Below are positions 5,383 to 8,061 of a DNA stretch of 8,061 nucleotides, one piece after another. Where the stretch lies: positions 1 through 8,061 of the forward strand of contig CAYWBI010000171.1 of the NCBI GenBank assembly GCA_964456445.1, given 5' to 3'. The stretch is from CAYWBI01 sp964456445 (GTDB taxonomy: Bacteria; Calditrichota; Calditrichia; Calditrichales; J004). The notes under the pieces were generated by a model. It did not search any database and was not told where the DNA came from. It worked only from the letters and a program-made list of their open reading frames with translations. Every line of letters begins with the position of its first letter. Position 1 is the first letter of the stretch. The position numbers and the translations under genes are program-made.

Positions 5383-7368
5383 ATGAAAATACAACGGTCT
5401 ATCCTTCACATCCTTCTTTTAACGGCCTGTCTGCTTTGGGGCCAATCCCCGCATACCAGCGAAAACAAAACACAGCGCCCCAATCCACGATTTTTGGCAC
5501 GGCAAACAGCCGAAGCCGTGCGCCCCGCCCAAACCCAAATTGACGCCCGCTATTACCGACTCGATCTGGACTTGCGCTATGACCCCAACATCATTTACGG
5601 CAAAGTGACCGGCCGTTTTTCCAGCCGGGTTGAAAATCTTAACATGCTGGCGCTGGATCTCGACGAGGCCATGCAAATCGATTCCATCAACGGAACGGTA
5701 AGCGGTTTTAGCCACAGCGGCACCAACCTGGATATTTCCCTGAACCGGACTTTCGCCAAGGATGAAATCGTTGAAGTGGTCATTTATTACCACGGGCTGC
5801 CCACCGGCGGCGATTTACAGTACGATACAATGGACGACACGCTGCGGCATATCTGGACGCTGAGCGAGCCCTTTGGCGCTAAATATTGGTGGCCTTGCAA
5901 AGATACCCCGGCAGACAAAGCCGATTCGGCGGATATTAACATCACCGTTCCAAGCGGACAGTTGGCCGCATCCAACGGTACCCTGCGCGCACAAACCGAT
6001 AACGGGGATGGCACGACGACTTTCTTCTGGCATGAAAACCACCCTATAACGACGTATTTAATTTCGCTTGCCATTGGACCTTATGCCCATCAGCAGGATG
6101 TTTTTAACGATGTCAGCGGAACGGATATGCTGCTGGATTTTTATGTCTATCCTTCCCGGTCGGATGTCATTCCCTTTCTTGTAACAGAAACAAAATTACA
6201 GCTCAAAACTCTATCAGAACTCTTTGGGCCCTATCCTTTTTTAGATGAAAAATATGGATTGGCCCAATTTGGCTGGGGCGGCGGCATGGAGCATCAAACC
6301 CTGACCAGCGTTGGGCCGGTTAGCAATTCGGCCCGTTATCTATATGTACATGAGCTTGGGCACCAGTGGTTTGGCGACGCCATTACCTGCGCCTCCTGGA
6401 GTGATATCTGGCTAAACGAGGGTTTTGCCACCTATACCGAAGGATTGTACGCGGAACAGGTGGGATTTAACGGCAACGCCCCGGGCCCGCAATCGCTGCA
6501 TGATTACATGGCCACCAAACTCTTTTTTGACGACGGTACCATCACCGTTAACGACACCAGCAACGTGAGCAATATTTTTGCCCGGATCGTGTATCATAAG
6601 GGCGGCTGGGTATTGCACATGCTGCGCCATGTAATGGGTGACAGCGTTTTTTTTAAGGCCCTGAAAACCTACATGACTGGTCCGCTGCGCTATAGCTCCG
6701 TACGAACGGCGGATTTTAAACATGTTTGCGAACAGGCTTCCGGGCTGAACCTGGACAATTTTTTTATCCAGTGGCTGAACATCCCCTTTTATCCCCGTTA
6801 TGCCTATGACTGGAGCATCGATAAGGAAGCACCGGCCACGGCGGGCAAAGTTGCGGTGTTTGTCCATATTGAACAGAAACAGGATCAAACCATTTATGAT
6901 ATGCCCATCGATTTGACCTTTTCATTTAGCGGGCGGCCGGATACCACGCTGACGGTACACAACGATCAAAAAACGCAATCCTACAAACTGATGCTGAACG
7001 GGCGTCCCACACGGGTTGTTTTTGACAAGGACGCCTGGATATTAAAAGAGGTGCAGCAAAACGTCAACGGTGTGTACCACCCCGATGTGACCATCGAAGC
7101 GCCCTTCCCCAACCCCGTCTCCGAAAGCGCCACCATCTATGTCTCTTCCTGGGATTTGCAGGAAGTGACCCTGGTCATCTATGATATCAACGGGCGGCTG
7201 GTGCGCCGGCTGTCACCGTTGAGCATTTTCAACGGGCATGATTATATTTTTCAGTGGGACCGGAAAAACGCCTTTGGGCGGCGGGTGGCGGCGGGCATCT
7301 ATTTTATCCGTGCCGCGCGCGGGGCGCTTTTGAGCACAACCACCCGGCGGGTCATTGTACTGAATTGA
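5383..7368 (+). CDS. Secreted M1-family zinc aminopeptidase with C-terminal T9SS/FlgD-like sorting domain
   Basis: Exported metallopeptidase (661 residues) predicted to remove N-terminal amino acids from peptides. A signal peptide covers about residues 1-20, with Lys2/Arg5 and then a hydrophobic core ending in LLWGQ. The N-terminal beta domain spans about 45-230. The catalytic domain has the exopeptidase motif G-G-M-E-H at 300-304 (usual form GxMEN, here His for Asn), the zinc site H323-E-L-G-H327 with third ligand Glu346 in NEGFATY, and the probable transition-state Tyr404. A beta-rich segment (about 470-560) resembles the M1 Ig-like domain. The large helical domain of ERAP1/PepN-type enzymes is absent. 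Residues 566-661 form a separate domain starting PFPNPVSESATI, with IYDINGRLVRRL and AAGIYFIRA, as in type A T9SS or FlgD-like sorting domains. L-T-A-C at 13-16 also fits a lipobox, so the signal type is ambiguous. Base composition is higher in G+C than that of its neighbours, and highest in the tail domain. Confidence 0.94.
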   Translation: MKIQRSILHILLLTACLLWGQSPHTSENKTQRPNPRFLARQTAEAVRPAQTQIDARYYRLDLDLRYDPNIIYGKVTGRFSSRVENLNMLALDLDEAMQIDSINGTVSGFSHSGTNLDISLNRTFAKDEIVEVVIYYHGLPTGGDLQYDTMDDTLRHIWTLSEPFGAKYWWPCKDTPADKADSADINITVPSGQLAASNGTLRAQTDNGDGTTTFFWHENHPITTYLISLAIGPYAHQQDVFNDVSGTDMLLDFYVYPSRSDVIPFLVTETKLQLKTLSELFGPYPFLDEKYGLAQFGWGGGMEHQTLTSVGPVSNSARYLYVHELGHQWFGDAITCASWSDIWLNEGFATYTEGLYAEQVGFNGNAPGPQSLHDYMATKLFFDDGTITVNDTSNVSNIFARIVYHKGGWVLHMLRHVMGDSVFFKALKTYMTGPLRYSSVRTADFKHVCEQASGLNLDNFFIQWLNIPFYPRYAYDWSIDKEAPATAGKVAVFVHIEQKQDQTIYDMPIDLTFSFSGRPDTTLTVHNDQKTQSYKLMLNGRPTRVVFDKDAWILKEVQQNVNGVYHPDVTIEAPFPNPVSESATIYVSSWDLQEVTLVIYDINGRLVRRLSPLSIFNGHDYIFQWDRKNAFGRRVAAGIYFIRAARGALLSTTTRRVIVLN

Positions 7369-7654
7369 TACACATGCGGGACGGTGTAAAAATATATATT
7401 TGAGCGGTTTGGGCTGGGTTGTTTATTTTAGACAATATGGGTTTTGGTGCTTATATTGTGGTGTTATCTTATAAAATTACTGCCTAAATGCGTCAACACA
7501 TTCAGGGATATTATACAGAACGGTTCCGTATTATAGACGTGGTTTAGTTTAAAAAAAACAAACTGATGCGTTTGTTGAAAAATGAAAATTAAAATAACGT
7601 TATGCGGAATGGTTCCATTTACTTACATGTTAGCGGCCTTTACTGATAAAGTAT
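7369..7654. other. AT-rich intergenic region with small dyads, no gene recognised
   Basis: This gap of about 290 bases lies between the M1 peptidase and the next gene. Directly after the stop codon, TACAC (7369-7373) can pair with GTGTA (7384-7388), but the stem is short and no T-run follows, so a terminator is not supported. A perfect 7-pair hairpin, AACAAAC/GTTTGTT with a 6-base loop, lies at 7557-7576. It is preceded by an A-run on the + strand, which makes it terminator-like only when read on the minus strand. TATAAA at 7470-7475 resembles a -10 box but lacks a spaced -35 box. Frames starting with ATG here are under 20 codons and lack ribosome sites. Confidence 0.55.
7518..7618. repeat. 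Pair of short dyad-bearing repeats plus a 10-base palindrome
   Basis: GAACGGTTCCGT (7518-7529) and GAATGGTTCCAT (7607-7618) match at 10 of 12 bases and are 89 bases apart. Each has a dyad: GAA-CGG-TTC in the first and GGAA-TGG-TTCC (7606-7616) in the second. A perfect palindrome, ATAACGTTAT, lies at 7594-7603 just before the second copy. The position 50-150 bases before the next gene would suit operator sites, but the elements are short and could be chance. Confidence 0.25.
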
Positions 7655-7659
7655 GAGGA
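7655..7659 (+). promoter_or_regulatory. Shine-Dalgarno that supports a TTG start
   Basis: GAGGA lies 7 bases before TTG 7667, an ideal spacing. The nearby ATG at 7653 is in another frame and hits a stop after five codons. In the gene's own frame there is no ATG or GTG between the upstream stop (TAG at 7631) and 7667. Confidence 0.65.
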
Positions 7660-7666
7660 TATTGAA

Positions 7667-8061
7667 TTGAAGTACAATTCCATTTTATTATTTATTTGTG
7701 TGGTCTCTATTCTTTATTCGCAGAGCACAATTCCAGATAAGGCAGATATATCTGTAAATAATATTTATTTATGTGATACTTTGTCCGTTCAAAAAATTAT
7801 TCACTATGATATTGAGAAATATTTGCAGGTAGATGATGTCAAATTTCCACATCTTAATGTTGCCAATTATGATACCAGCGAACTACTAGTTTTAATATTT
7901 CATCCCGGTAGTATATCCTGGGCATTTGATGAATTCCAAATAACAAAATTCCCCAATGATTTAAATGAAAAATACTTAATCCTGAAAGATGTTAAAAAAT
8001 TCATAACAGGAAAAGGAATCAAATTAGGTATTAAAGAAAAGGAAATGGAAAGAATTCTGGG
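7667..8061 (+). CDS. Hypothetical exported protein, 3'-truncated by window edge
   Basis: An open frame of 131 codons, without a stop, starts at TTG and reads MKYNSILLFICVVSILYSQ, then STIPDKADISVNN. This is a clear signal peptide: Lys2, a hydrophobic core of about 14 residues, and likely cleavage after YSQ or nearby, with no lipobox. The mature part is mixed alpha/beta in character with several aromatic residues. The last visible stretch, FITGKGIKLGIKEKEMERILG, resembles the G-I-x-L-G-x-x-K-x-x-V-x-x-I-L-G pattern of small periplasmic or outer-membrane proteins of the SmpA/BamE-like fold and related hypotheticals. That link is a weak pattern match only. Six complete 60-base lines of the gene average about 28% G+C, against 45-67% in sampled lines of the M1 gene, so it may be acquired or lineage-specific. 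The gap of about 300 bases before it suggests separate transcription. I do not recognise the family, and its function is unknown. Confidence 0.78.
   Translation, partial: MKYNSILLFICVVSILYSQSTIPDKADISVNNIYLCDTLSVQKIIHYDIEKYLQVDDVKFPHLNVANYDTSELLVLIFHPGSISWAFDEFQITKFPNDLNEKYLILKDVKKFITGKGIKLGIKEKEMERIL

Noticed and set aside
6412..6888. 158-codon minus-strand frame opposite the M1 catalytic region
   Set aside because: The plus strand encodes the zinc-site Glu and conserved M1 residues; the antisense product resembles no known protein.
7369..7395. Possible terminator after the M1 peptidase
   Set aside because: The stem is only five pairs with a 10-base loop and is followed by A-rich rather than T-rich sequence.
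7488..7547. Short plus-strand frame of 19 codons starting MRQHIQ
   Set aside because: No ribosome site precedes it and no similarity is recognised; chance is the simplest explanation.
7481..7606. Integron attC-like ends (GCCTAAA near 7482 and CGTTATGC near 7598)
   Set aside because: The core sites do not match RYYYAAC/GTTRRRY, the interior arms pair only over about six bases, and no integrase or cassette array is visible.

Overview
The window looks like chromosomal DNA of a Gram-negative bacterium of the FCB group, possibly near Calditrichota/KSB1. This is an inference from two things: a secreted peptidase ending in a type IX/FlgD-like C-terminal sorting domain, and an MdlA/BmrC-type ABC exporter half. 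No taxonomic marker is present, so the placement is tentative. All recognised genes are on the + strand.

Positions 1-2914 hold a Na+-coupled amino-acid uptake pair. The first gene is a neurotransmitter:sodium symporter (NSS/SNF) that lacks only its extreme N-terminus because of the window edge. After 84 bases comes an alanine/glycine:cation symporter (AGCS), closed by a strong intrinsic terminator at 2873-2914. Positions 2915-3590 form a long AT-rich gap with no convincing gene. It holds a decayed palindromic repeat (2999-3062) and a nested inverted repeat (3314-3371) that could be a structured RNA or a mobile-element remnant.

Positions 3614-7368 hold an ABC exporter half-transporter with an Asp in place of the catalytic Glu, the mark of the degenerate half of a heterodimer. 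It is followed 29 bases later by a secreted M1 zinc aminopeptidase. Positions 7369-7666 are a second AT-rich gap with small dyads. At 7667 a very AT-rich (about 28% GC) gene for an exported protein begins from a TTG codon and runs off the window end.

A plausible common theme is use of external protein: the M1 enzyme releases amino acids from peptides outside the cytoplasm, and the two sodium symporters import amino acids. The ABC exporter's substrate is unknown. I found no clear undescribed system. The best leads are the ABC half without a visible partner, the conflicting export signals on the M1 peptidase, the AT-rich exported protein at the end, and the structured gap upstream of the ABC gene.
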